In this document: positions 17,585 through 26,342 of the stretch, piece by piece
Layout of the letters: each line of letters begins with the position of its first letter
How positions within the stretch are numbered: position 1 is the stretch's first letter
NCBI RefSeq assembly: GCF_000472925.1
Contig: NZ_AXAS01000001.1
Coordinates: forward strand, 124,001-188,000
DNA from: Bradyrhizobium sp. Ec3.3
GTDB taxonomy: Bacteria > Pseudomonadota > Alphaproteobacteria > Rhizobiales > Xanthobacteraceae
Reading direction: 5' to 3'
DNA length: 64,000 bases
Position numbers and translations under genes: made by a program
Notes under the pieces: generated by a model
Told to the model about the DNA's origin: nothing
Database searches by the model: none
What the model saw: the letters and a program-made list of their open reading frames with translations, nothing else

Positions 17585-18484
17585 TCATGCGGACAAAAAT
17601 TGCTCGCGGCTTAGTTCAATCAGCAGTTGGCGCAAGTGGCTTGTCAGCTGCCGCTTTCGCTCGCTCTCCATGAAACCGATTTCCCGCCTGCCGTCGGGAA
17701 AGCCGAGATGCTCGATCCTGAGCCTTGGGTTCTCCTCCCAGGACGAGAAACGGGCGAGCGGCACGATCGTCACCCCGGCGTCCTGCTCGACCAACTCGAC
17801 CAACGTCCGCGACAACTGCATTTCGAGACTCTCACCGAAGCTGATCCTCTTGTCCTTCAAAAACCTGTCGATCAATGCTCCGGTATGTGTGGTGAGCGTA
17901 GGGCGAAGGAACAGGCGCTCGTGCATCAGGCGTTCCCTGTCGAAGCCCTCCGTCGATTGCCGGTTCGCGATGAAAACGAACGGCTCGAAGTAGAGCGTCG
18001 TCCAGAGCGTTCCTGCCGCTATCGGGCGCTGACTCCTGACCGCGACGGCTGCATCAGACTGTCCAGCCTCTACGCGGGCGCTGAGATCGGTAGAATAGCC
18101 AACCGCAGGTCTTATCGTGAGGCGACGAAATCGCTCACGCGCGTGGAAAGTGGCCTTCACCAGCAGGCTCATGCAAGACGCAATCGCCTCGGCGTTGATC
18201 GTACCGACCGGATCGTCCGCGTCGTCTGGACTGGTCATGAGCTCGTCGAACTGATCCATCAGCCGGCGAGCCCGCGGAAGGAATCTCAGGCCGCGCTCAT
18301 TGAGCGAGAGCTTTTTGCCAATTCGATCAAACAATTGATGGCCAAGTGAATCCTCAAGGAGGCGCATCTGTTGGCTGACACCGGCCGGCGTGAGACCCAC
18401 CTTCTCCGCTGCGGCAGCAAAGCTGCCGGACTGCGCTACGCATAGGAATGTCTTCAGAGCCCGGATGGTCGCCATAATTGTCAT
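17585..18484 (-). CDS. LysR-family regulator of the peptide importer operon
   Basis: A 299-residue LysR protein. The helix-turn-helix reads FAAAAEKVGLTPAGVSQQMRLLED near residue 20 and the effector domain follows from about residue 90. A much longer open frame continues upstream through the divergent permease gene, but the LysR N-terminus (MTIMATIRALKTFL) fixes the start here. It diverges from the dpp/gsi-type operon with 111 bp between starts, and a repeated GACAA motif lies at its start, consistent with autoregulation and operon control. Confidence 0.85.
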   Translation of the reverse strand: MTIMATIRALKTFLCVAQSGSFAAAAEKVGLTPAGVSQQMRLLEDSLGHQLFDRIGKKLSLNERGLRFLPRARRLMDQFDELMTSPDDADDPVGTINAEAIASCMSLLVKATFHARERFRRLTIRPAVGYSTDLSARVEAGQSDAAVAVRSQRPIAAGTLWTTLYFEPFVFIANRQSTEGFDRERLMHERLFLRPTLTTHTGALIDRFLKDKRISFGESLEMQLSRTLVELVEQDAGVTIVPLARFSSWEENPRLRIEHLGFPDGRREIGFMESERKRQLTSHLRQLLIELSREQFLSA

Positions 18485-18485
18485 C

Positions 18486-18512
18486 GACAAATTTGAATTG
18501 TCTATCTGACAA
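18486..18512. promoter_or_regulatory. Candidate LysR operator
   Basis: GACAA and TTGTC form an inverted repeat with 7 bp between at 18486-18502, and a further GACAA follows at 18508-18512. The site lies directly at the lysR start and upstream of the divergent permease gene. It is a likely autoregulatory and activation site, inferred from symmetry and position. Confidence 0.4.
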
Positions 18513-18595
18513 TAACTTCTAGTTTTTCTTTCGAAGGCGCAAGCATTAGCAATGGCCGGATTGGCCCCCAGGGTGGGGCTAACCGGATAAATGGC

Positions 18596-19540
18596 ATGCT
18601 TCGATTTGCGCTGACGCGGATAGGAATGGCATTGCCGACGCTGCTGATCGTGGCGGTTTCGGTCTTCGTCCTGATCCGGCTGATCCCCGGCGACCCGGCC
18701 CAGCTGATGCTGGGCGACCTCGCGACGCCGGCGAGCCTTGCCGACCTCAGGGGCCGGCTCGGCCTCGATCAGAGCCTGCCGGTACAATTCGGCATCTGGT
18801 TCGGTAAAGTCCTGAGCGGTGATTTCGGCCAGTCGATCGCGTCGCAGCAAGCGGTCCTGCCGCTCATCCTGCAGCGCTTCTCGATCAGCGCGCAGGTCGT
18901 GCTCGTCGCGGTGCTGCTGGCGAGTCTGGTCGCGGTGCCGGCCGGCGTGATCGCCGCCTGGAAGCAAAATTCCTCGCTCGACCTCTCGCTGGTCACGCTG
19001 GCGACGCTGCTGCTCTCGATCCCGACCTTCTGGCTCGGCCTGCTGTTCCTGCTGTTCTTCGGCCTGAAGCTCGAATGGTTGCCGGTCGTCGGCTATGTCT
19101 CGATCTCGGAGAACGTCGAGGCCGGCCTGCTCTATCTCCTGATGCCGATCATGACGCTGTTCCTGCATGAGATCGGTGTGATTCTGCGCATGGCGCGCGC
19201 CTCGACGCTGGAGGTGCTCCGGCTCGACTACATCACCCATGCCCGCGCCAAGGGCCTTTCGGAAATGGCGGTGCTCTGGCGCCACGCCTTCAAGAACGCC
19301 TTCGGCCCGACCTGGACCCTGATCGGCCTCGTCCTCGGCAATCTGCTCGGGGGCATCGCGGTGGTGGAAACGGTTTTCACCATCCCTGGTCTCGGCCGGT
19401 TGCTGGTCGATTCGATTTTTGCCCGTGACTATCCGGTGATCCAGGGCTGCTTGCTGTTCGTCGCCTGCACCTATGTGCTGGTGAATCTCGTCATCGACCT
19501 CTGCTATCCACTGTTCGATCCCAGGGTGACGGCCGCATGA
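18596..19540 (+). CDS. Dipeptide/glutathione-type ABC transporter permease (DppB/GsiC-like)
   Basis: A 314-residue inner-membrane permease. It begins MLRFALTRIGMALPTLLIV and carries IRLIPGDPAQLMLG, a standard DppB/OppB N-terminal block, and the EAA loop with ITHARAKGLSEMAVLWRHAFKNA. Six membrane segments are visible. It is the first gene of a coupled operon; its stop overlaps the next start by four bases (ATGA). With the fused ATPase it most resembles Gsi-type glutathione importers, but dipeptide transport is equally possible. Confidence 0.87.
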   Translation: MLRFALTRIGMALPTLLIVAVSVFVLIRLIPGDPAQLMLGDLATPASLADLRGRLGLDQSLPVQFGIWFGKVLSGDFGQSIASQQAVLPLILQRFSISAQVVLVAVLLASLVAVPAGVIAAWKQNSSLDLSLVTLATLLLSIPTFWLGLLFLLFFGLKLEWLPVVGYVSISENVEAGLLYLLMPIMTLFLHEIGVILRMARASTLEVLRLDYITHARAKGLSEMAVLWRHAFKNAFGPTWTLIGLVLGNLLGGIAVVETVFTIPGLGRLLVDSIFARDYPVIQGCLLFVACTYVLVNLVIDLCYPLFDPRVTAA

Positions 19541-20355
19541 AACGTCCCGCCCCCAATGCGATCGTCGGCGGCACGCTGATCGGCATCGTGCTTGCAGCAG
19601 CTGGCACCGGCGCCCTGTGGACGCCCTACGACCCGCTCAAGCTCTCCTTCCGCGCGAAACTCGCGGCGCCGAGCTCCGTCCACTGGCTCGGCACCGACGA
19701 ATTCGGCCGCGACGTCCTCTCCCGCCTGATGGCGGGCGCGACGACCTCGGTCTGGGTCAGCCTCGTCACCGTCTCGTTCGCCGTCGTACTCGGCACGCTG
19801 ATCGGCTTGTTGTCGGGCTACATGCGCGGCTGGGTCGATCGGGTGATCATGGCCTTCAACGACGCGCTGCTCGCCTTCCCGGGCATCCTGCTGGCACTCG
19901 GCCTGCTCGCCGTGGTCGGTGCCAACAAATACGGCATCATCGTCGCACTCGGCATCGCCTATACGCCGTCGGTCGCCCGCATCGTGCGCGGCGCTGTGCT
20001 GTCGCTGCGCGAGCGCGAGTTCATTGCCGCCTCGCGCGTCATGGGCAACTCCGAGGCCTTCACGATGGCCCGCCATATCCTGCCGAACTGCATCGCGCCG
20101 CTGACCGTGCTCGCAACCTCGATGTTCGGCTATGTGCTGCTGGCAGAGAGCGCGCTCTCCTTCCTCGGTCTCGGCGTGCCGCCGCCAGCCCCGACCTGGG
20201 GCAACATGCTCGCAGGCTCACGGCCCTATATCGGCCAGGCCGTCTGGCTCGGCGTATTTCCGGGTCTCGCCATCTCGCTGACCCTGCTCGGTATCAACCT
20301 GCTCGGCGACGCCGCGCGCGACAAGCTCGACCCGCGGATGAGGGGCGCGCGATGA
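19537..20355 (+). CDS. Dipeptide/glutathione-type ABC transporter permease (DppC/GsiD-like)
   Basis: A 272-residue permease of the DppC/OppC type. The motifs HWLGTDEFGRDVLSRLMAG and EFIAASRVMGNSEAFTMARHILPN (EAA loop) are typical, as is the ending LLGDAARDKLDPRMRG. It overlaps both neighbours by four bases, so the three genes are translationally coupled. Confidence 0.88.
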   Translation: MKRPAPNAIVGGTLIGIVLAAAGTGALWTPYDPLKLSFRAKLAAPSSVHWLGTDEFGRDVLSRLMAGATTSVWVSLVTVSFAVVLGTLIGLLSGYMRGWVDRVIMAFNDALLAFPGILLALGLLAVVGANKYGIIVALGIAYTPSVARIVRGAVLSLREREFIAASRVMGNSEAFTMARHILPNCIAPLTVLATSMFGYVLLAESALSFLGLGVPPPAPTWGNMLAGSRPYIGQAVWLGVFPGLAISLTLLGINLLGDAARDKLDPRMRGAR

Positions 20356-22034
20356 CCATGACCGCCCCACTCCTCGACGTCGCCGGCTTGACGCTCAAGG
20401 TCGGCACGACCGGCCGCACCGTCGTCAACGACGTCTCCTTCCAGGTTTTCCCCGGCGAAATCGTCGGCATCGTCGGCGAATCCGGCTCCGGCAAGACGCT
20501 CGCCGCCCGCGCCGTGATGGGCTTCGTCCCGCCTGCCGTTGTGCTTGCTTCCGGCACGATCCGCTTCGACGGGCAGGACGTGATGGCAATGAGCGGCAAG
20601 GACCTGCGCGCCATGCGCGGCTCCCGCGTCGGCATGGTCTTCCAGGAACCGATGACCTCGCTCAACCCCTCCACGCTGATCGGCCGCCAGCTCGACGAGG
20701 GCCTGGCGCTGCACCGCAAGCTCGCCGCGCCGGCGCGCCGCGCGCTGATCCTGGAGATGCTCAGGCGCATCGGCCTGCGCGATCCGGAAGGGGCGCTCAC
20801 TGCCTATCCGCACCAGTTCTCCGGCGGCATGCGCCAGCGCATCATGCTGGCCTCGGTGATGCTGCTGAAGCCGGCGCTGCTGCTCGCCGACGAGCCGACA
20901 ACGGCGCTCGACGCCGTCGTCCAGCGCGACGTGATGGAGCTGATGGTCGACCTGACCAAGGCCAACAACACCGCCGTGCTGCTGATCTCGCACGATCTCG
21001 GCATGGTCGCACGCTATTGCAGCCGCATCGTCGTGATGTGCCGGGGCGACGTAATCGAGCAGGGAAAGAGCGAGGACATCCTCGCCCGGCCGCAACATGA
21101 CTATACACGCAAGCTGCTCTCGGCGATGCCGCACCGACTGCCGGCGCGGCCGCTCCCGCAGGCGAACACGCCGATCGTTTCGTTGCGCGACCTCGTCGTC
21201 GAGTATCCCGGCAGGCAAGGCTTCTTTCGCAAGGAGGCGGCCAAGCGCGCGCTCCACGGCATCAGCCTCGACATTCAACCCGGCGAAGTCGTCGCGGTGG
21301 TCGGCGGCTCGGGCTCGGGCAAGACCACGCTCGGCCAGTCGATCGCGGGGCTCATCAAGCCGGCCGGCGGCGAGATTCGCTTCAACGGCAAGCCGATCGC
21401 GAAGAGCGAGGCGGCCTACCGAGACTATCGGCTCAACTGCCAGATGGTGTTCCAGGATCCCTATTCCTCGCTCGACCCGCGCATGACCATCGGCCAGCTG
21501 GTCGGCGAGCCGTTGCGGCAGGTCGCCGCCATGAGCCAGGCGGAGCGAAAGACGCGCGTCACCGAAGTCCTGGCCGAGGTCGGGCTCGCGGACGGCTTCG
21601 CCGAGCGCTATCCGCACGAACTCTCGGGCGGACAGCGCCAGCGCATCGCGATCGCGCGGGCCGTCGTGCGCCGGCCGAGCTTCGTCATCGCCGACGAGCC
21701 GGTCTCGGCGCTCGACGTCACCGTGCGCGCGCAGGTACTCGAGCTCTTCGATGAGCTGCAGAAGAAGCACGGTTTCTCCTGCCTGTTCATCAGCCATGAT
21801 CTCTGTGTAGTCGAGCAGGTCGCCGACCGCGTGATCGTCATGCAGGACGGCCGCATCGTCGAGGAGGGCCCCCGCGACGCCATCTTCGACGCCCCCCAGC
21901 ACGCCTATACCCAAAAGCTCCTCGCCGCCGTCCCAGGCCTCGAATCCACCGGCGACGGAGGCGTCAAATTGTTCTGGCGGCTGAGCCAGGCGGAGAAGGC
22001 TCTCGCCGGTGCGGCGGCTTCAGCGTCGACATAG
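20352..22034 (+). CDS. Fused double ATP-binding subunit of peptide ABC transporter (DppD-DppF / GsiA-like)
   Basis: A 560-residue protein with two complete ATPase cassettes. The first has GESGSGKT, FSGGMRQRI and LLADEPTTALD; the second has GGSGSGKT, LSGGQRQRIAIARA and VIADEPVSALD. A second cassette-specific IVSLRDLVVEYPGR begins near residue 275. Most Dpp and Opp systems encode two separate ATPases; a fusion like this is known for GsiA of the glutathione importer. Its start overlaps the DppC-like stop (ATGA). Confidence 0.9.
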   Translation: MTMTAPLLDVAGLTLKVGTTGRTVVNDVSFQVFPGEIVGIVGESGSGKTLAARAVMGFVPPAVVLASGTIRFDGQDVMAMSGKDLRAMRGSRVGMVFQEPMTSLNPSTLIGRQLDEGLALHRKLAAPARRALILEMLRRIGLRDPEGALTAYPHQFSGGMRQRIMLASVMLLKPALLLADEPTTALDAVVQRDVMELMVDLTKANNTAVLLISHDLGMVARYCSRIVVMCRGDVIEQGKSEDILARPQHDYTRKLLSAMPHRLPARPLPQANTPIVSLRDLVVEYPGRQGFFRKEAAKRALHGISLDIQPGEVVAVVGGSGSGKTTLGQSIAGLIKPAGGEIRFNGKPIAKSEAAYRDYRLNCQMVFQDPYSSLDPRMTIGQLVGEPLRQVAAMSQAERKTRVTEVLAEVGLADGFAERYPHELSGGQRQRIAIARAVVRRPSFVIADEPVSALDVTVRAQVLELFDELQKKHGFSCLFISHDLCVVEQVADRVIVMQDGRIVEEGPRDAIFDAPQHAYTQKLLAAVPGLESTGDGGVKLFWRLSQAEKALAGAAASAST

Positions 22035-22053
22035 CAAGAGGCGAGGGAGGAAC

Positions 22054-23604
22054 ATGCGCAAGACACTATTAGTCCTCGCCACCGCCGTGACGGGTTTCGG
22101 CTTTGCGGCCGGGCAAGCAACCGCGACGACGCTTAGGGTGTATCTGGACGCAGACATCCGCAGCACGGACCCCGGCGTCAACCGGGACGGCAACACCGAT
22201 GGCGTCGTGTTGCACATGGTCGAGGGCCTGGTCGGCTACGATGCGCGGGGAGTGCCGAAGCCGCTTCTGGCCGAGAATATCGCGGTGTCCCCGGACGGGT
22301 TGACCTACACCTTCAAGCTCCGCGCCGACGTGAAATTCCACAATGGCGCGACACTCACGGCAGACGACGTCGTGTGGAGCTGGAACCGTTATCTGAACCC
22401 CAAGACAGGCTGGCGCTGCCTGACCGACTTCAACGGTGATGTCGGTCTGAAAGTCGAGAGCGTGACGGCGGTCGACCCGTTGACCGTCACGATCCGGATC
22501 AACGAGCCATCCCCCCTGTTCCTTGCCAACATCGCGCGCAGCGACTGCGGCATGACGGCGATCACGCATCGTTCGTCGGTGAAGCCGGACGGCAGCTGGG
22601 ACAAGCCGATCGGCACCGGGCCGTTCAAGCTGGCCGAGTGGCGCCGCAGGGAGTTCGTCAGCCTGGCCCGCTTCGACGACTATTCGAATCCCGACAGCGA
22701 GCCGGACGGCTATGTCGGCAGCAAGCGGCCGCTGGTTGATGAAGTGCGCTTCGTCGTCATCAGCGATCCGGCAACCGCGAAGGCGGCGTTCATCCGCGGC
22801 GACATCGACATCCTGCCGCGACTTCCGTATTCGGAGGCGGATGAGCTCAAGCCGAACCCGAATATCACCATCTCCGCCCAGCCGGGCCTGGCTGCGACGA
22901 CCTTCCTGTTGCAGACACGCGACAAGCTGCTGTCGAACGTCAAATTGCGCCAGGCGATCGCGGCGGCGATCGATTACGATGAGCTCGTCGGCAGCGTGAC
23001 CTACGATCTTGCCACGTCCAACAGCTCTCTTGTCCCGGTCGCCTCGCTCTTTCACACTAACGTGCACCAGAACGGCTTCCGCCATGATCCGGCGCTTGCG
23101 AAAAAGCTGCTGCAGGAAGCCGGCTACAAGGGGCAGACACTCAAGATCACGACCAACAAGCGCAACCAGGCGAATTTCGATGCGGCCATCATCCTGCAAG
23201 CGATGCTGGAAGCTGTCGGTATCAAGGCCGAAGTCGAAGTGCTCGAATGGGGTGTGCAGACGGATCGCTGGCAATCGGGCAAGTATCAGATCATGTCGTT
23301 CAGCTATTCGAGCCGGATGGACCCCGCGCTCAACTACGAGGGTGCGGTCGGTCCAAAGGACTCGCAACCGCGCAAGGTCTGGGAAGACAAGATGGCGCTC
23401 GATGCACTCGCAGAGGTCACCGGCGAAGCCCGAAACGAGGAGCGTCAGAAGCTATTCGACCGGCTGCACGCGGCCATGATCGACCAGGTCCCACTGATCC
23501 CCTTGTTCAGCACGGTCACCGCGGGCGCGAGCCGCAAGAACGTCAAGGGTTTCGTCTCCAACGTGTTCGGCGCGCCGCTGCTCTGGGAGGTCCGGAAGGA
23601 CTGA
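22054..23604 (+). CDS. Peptide ABC transporter substrate-binding protein, family 5
   Basis: A 516-residue periplasmic binding protein of the DppA/OppA/GsiB family. Residues 1-24 are a signal peptide ending ATA. The mature part has DADIRSTDPGVNRD, a GLVGYD strand and FHNGATLTADDVVWSWNR, the standard family landmarks. GGGAGG precedes the ATG. It lies 19 bp after the fused ATPase and its stop overlaps the next start. It determines substrate choice; the ligand is probably a small peptide. Confidence 0.88.
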   Translation: MRKTLLVLATAVTGFGFAAGQATATTLRVYLDADIRSTDPGVNRDGNTDGVVLHMVEGLVGYDARGVPKPLLAENIAVSPDGLTYTFKLRADVKFHNGATLTADDVVWSWNRYLNPKTGWRCLTDFNGDVGLKVESVTAVDPLTVTIRINEPSPLFLANIARSDCGMTAITHRSSVKPDGSWDKPIGTGPFKLAEWRRREFVSLARFDDYSNPDSEPDGYVGSKRPLVDEVRFVVISDPATAKAAFIRGDIDILPRLPYSEADELKPNPNITISAQPGLAATTFLLQTRDKLLSNVKLRQAIAAAIDYDELVGSVTYDLATSNSSLVPVASLFHTNVHQNGFRHDPALAKKLLQEAGYKGQTLKITTNKRNQANFDAAIILQAMLEAVGIKAEVEVLEWGVQTDRWQSGKYQIMSFSYSSRMDPALNYEGAVGPKDSQPRKVWEDKMALDALAEVTGEARNEERQKLFDRLHAAMIDQVPLIPLFSTVTAGASRKNVKGFVSNVFGAPLLWEVRKD

Positions 23605-24632
23605 TGCCGGTGACACATTCCCTCTATCTGCTTGGCGACATCAATCTCAAAGGCATTGCCGATCCGGCCCGGATCTTCGACGTCCTCGGCCCCCGGCTCG
23701 CGAAGGCCGACATGGTCTTCGCGAATCTGGAGTGCTGCCTTTTCGATGGCGCCGAAAACGCCGCAGAGAAACGCGGCTTCTACGTTCCGACGCGATCGGC
23801 TGCGCTGCTGAGGGACGGCGGCTTGCAGGTCGTCGGCGCAGCGAACAACGTCAACATCGGCGCGGAGGCTATCGCCTCCTCGCTGACCGCGCTCGCCTCC
23901 GCCGGGATCGCGCAGGTCGGCGCCGGGCTGGAGCCGGCGGCCGCCTACCGGACACTTGTCGTCGAACGGAACGGGCTGCGCTTTGGCTTCTTGCAGCGCA
24001 CGGCCGTGTATTGGCCAGATGGTCACGAGGTCCAGGTTGGGCAACCGGGCGTGGCCGTGGTCAAGGCGCACACCGCCTATCGTCCGCGATACGAACAGCA
24101 GGCTGCCCGCACGCGCCCGGGCGTGCCGCCGGAGGTCGTAACCTGGGCCGATCCCGATTCATTGGCAGAGGTTTCGCGTGCAGTCGCGGAACTAAGGACG
24201 CGCGCCGATATTGTCATCGCCTCGTTCCACTGGGGATACCGGCGCGAGGTCCTGCAATATCAGCGCCAGTTCGCGCATGCCGCGATCGACGCCGGGGCCG
24301 ACATTGTTCTTGGCCACGGGCCGCACATGATCATGCCGCTGGAGCTTCATGCCGGGCGGCCCGTCATCTACGGCGGCGGCAACTTCGCGTTCCTGTACGA
24401 GCACGGCAACAAACCGCATCCAGACTGGGTCGGCATGGTCGTGCACGCGGAGATCGTCGAACGGTCGATCCGGCGCCTTCAGATCTCGTTCGTCCGCCGC
24501 GACGAAGCAGGTCGGACGATCGTCCGTTCGGTTCACGACGAGTCCGGAGAGCGCGACGCCTTGATCGCCTCCTCCGCCGCCAGCGGCGCCGCCTTGACGG
24601 TCGACGGCGACAGGCTGGTTCTGCAACTCTAG
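23604..24632 (+). CDS. CapA-family metallophosphatase-like protein
   Basis: A 342-residue protein of the CapA/PgsA family (poly-gamma-glutamate associated, calcineurin-like fold). The metal-site motifs are LLGDINL near the N-terminus, VFANLECCL, GAANNVNIG, VIASFHWG and LGHGPHMIMP. The start ATG overlaps the stop of the binding-protein gene. No signal peptide or membrane anchor is seen, unlike membrane-bound CapA, so it is probably cytoplasmic. Its place between a peptide importer and a gamma-glutamyltransferase suggests action on gamma-glutamyl or polyglutamyl substrates; this is inference. Confidence 0.8.
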   Translation: MPVTHSLYLLGDINLKGIADPARIFDVLGPRLAKADMVFANLECCLFDGAENAAEKRGFYVPTRSAALLRDGGLQVVGAANNVNIGAEAIASSLTALASAGIAQVGAGLEPAAAYRTLVVERNGLRFGFLQRTAVYWPDGHEVQVGQPGVAVVKAHTAYRPRYEQQAARTRPGVPPEVVTWADPDSLAEVSRAVAELRTRADIVIASFHWGYRREVLQYQRQFAHAAIDAGADIVLGHGPHMIMPLELHAGRPVIYGGGNFAFLYEHGNKPHPDWVGMVVHAEIVERSIRRLQISFVRRDEAGRTIVRSVHDESGERDALIASSAASGAALTVDGDRLVLQL

Positions 24633-24670
24633 CTCATGGCCCTGGCGACGGGGAAAGAGGACGCTGCATC

Positions 24671-26284
24671 ATGGTTACAATGAAGAACGCGATGATCGTC
24701 GCGCCGCAGCCTGAAGCGGCAGAGGCCGGTGCCGAAGTGCTGGAGCGCGGCGGCAACGCCATCGACGCCGCCATCGCCTGCGCTTTCATGCAGGGCGTCG
24801 TCGATCCGCTGATGTGCGGCATCGGCGGCTTCGGCTCGATGCAGGTCTACATGCCGCGCCGCGGCGTTCACGAGATCGTCGAGTTCTACGCCAGGGCTCC
24901 GCTCTCTGCCACGCCCGACATGTGGCTGAAACATCTGCAAGGGCAAACGCGGGACGGCTTTGCCTTTTTGCTCAAGGGCGGAATCAATGAGTTCGGCCAC
25001 CTCGCCGTCTGCACGCCGGGGAGCGTCAAGGGTTACTCTCACGCGCTCTCGCAGTTCGGCACGATGGACTGGCAGGACGTGATGGCGCCCGCAATCCGCC
25101 AGGCTCGAAGCGGCGTGCTCGTAAGGCCTCACATGCATTGGTTCTGGACCCAGGACCAAAGCGGCGGCGGCGAGGTGAACACCGGCGACAAGCTGCGCTA
25201 CAGCCGGACCGGACGAGAGGTATTTTTTCGACCCGACGGTAGCCCCAAGCGGCCCGGCGACACATTGTCCAACCCCGACCTCGCCGCGACGCTCGAGCAC
25301 CTCGCCAGACGCGGTCCGGACGACTTCTACCATGGCGCGCTCGCCAGTCGCATGGCAGCGGACTTCGCCTCGCAGGGAGGGCTTCTCACCGAACGTGACT
25401 TCGCGGAATACAAACTATCCGTCGCCAGCCCGATCTGGGGCTCGTACCGGGGCCGCCGAATCTCGACGAGCCCGCCGCCGGCGAGCGGTATGTCCATGTT
25501 GCAGATTCTGCACATCCTCGAGAATTTCGACATCGGCGCGCTGCGCCACGGCAGTGCCGAGCACATCGCCTTGCTCGCCGAAGCCATGAAGCGCATGACC
25601 ATAGACAAGGATCGCTTCATGGGCGACCCAGCCTATGTCGACGTGCCCGTCGAGCGGCTGATCTCGAAAGAGCACGCGGCCGAGCAGGCCGACGCAATCA
25701 AGCGTGGCGAGCGTGCGGTGGTCGAAAGGCTTGACCGCTCGCAGCGTGAGACGACGCACGTCTCGGTGATCGACCGCGAAGGCAACGCCGTCGCGTTGAC
25801 CCACACGCTGGGCAGCCCTTCCGGCGCCATCTCCGACGGCCTCGGATTCATCTACAACGGGACGATGAGCCGCTTCGATCCACGCCCCGGGCGGGCGGCA
25901 TCGATCGCACCCGGCAAGCGCCGCGCTTCGTCCGCCGCGCCGACCATCGTCTTCGATGGCGAAGTACCGCGGATCGTGATCGGCGCGCCGGGCGGCAGCT
26001 ATGTCGCGCCGGCCGTGGCGCAAGGCATCATGAACATGCTCGATTTCGGCATGTCGACCTTCGAAGCCGTGGCGGCGCCACGGATCATGGGCGTTTCAAA
26101 CGCGATCGACATCTCGAACCGCATTCGTCGCAATGTTAGTGACGAGCTCACCGCCGCCGGCTATGACGTCAGACGTTCGGCCCAGACGTTCCCTTTCGCC
26201 GCGCTCCATGCGATCGGGATCGTCGACGGTACCTGTACGGGAGGAGCCGATCCGCAGCGCGATGGAATGGCAATCGCCGTCTGA
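24671..26284 (+). CDS. Gamma-glutamyltransferase family protein, cytoplasmic
   Basis: A 537-residue Ntn-hydrolase of the GGT family. The catalytic threonine is T361 in ETTHVSVID, where autocleavage would produce large and small subunits. The N-terminal block ERGGNAIDAAIA and a GGSYVAPAVAQGI block near the C-terminus also match. There is no signal peptide, unlike periplasmic GGT, so it likely works on imported substrate inside the cell. It lies 38 bp after the CapA-like gene in the same operon. It removes glutamyl groups from gamma-glutamyl peptides or related amides. Confidence 0.85.
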   Translation: MVTMKNAMIVAPQPEAAEAGAEVLERGGNAIDAAIACAFMQGVVDPLMCGIGGFGSMQVYMPRRGVHEIVEFYARAPLSATPDMWLKHLQGQTRDGFAFLLKGGINEFGHLAVCTPGSVKGYSHALSQFGTMDWQDVMAPAIRQARSGVLVRPHMHWFWTQDQSGGGEVNTGDKLRYSRTGREVFFRPDGSPKRPGDTLSNPDLAATLEHLARRGPDDFYHGALASRMAADFASQGGLLTERDFAEYKLSVASPIWGSYRGRRISTSPPPASGMSMLQILHILENFDIGALRHGSAEHIALLAEAMKRMTIDKDRFMGDPAYVDVPVERLISKEHAAEQADAIKRGERAVVERLDRSQRETTHVSVIDREGNAVALTHTLGSPSGAISDGLGFIYNGTMSRFDPRPGRAASIAPGKRRASSAAPTIVFDGEVPRIVIGAPGGSYVAPAVAQGIMNMLDFGMSTFEAVAAPRIMGVSNAIDISNRIRRNVSDELTAAGYDVRRSAQTFPFAALHAIGIVDGTCTGGADPQRDGMAIAV

Positions 26285-26342
26285 GGTTGGCGACTGACGC
26301 ACGGCCTGTCGCACAGGAAACAGGTTCGACCAGAGGCGTGTG

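Noticed and set aside
18485-19285. N-terminal extension of the LysR frame by 267 residues
   Set aside because: The extension is antisense to the well-supported permease gene and is low-complexity Arg/Gln/Asp; LysR proteins start at the helix-turn-helix.
20226-21914. 562-codon - strand frame opposite the fused ATPase
   Set aside because: Antisense shadow of GC-rich coding sequence, biased composition and no family motif; the + strand frame has two complete ABC ATPases.
22069-23367. 432-codon - strand frame
   Set aside because: Antisense to the peptide-binding protein gene, which has a signal peptide and family motifs.
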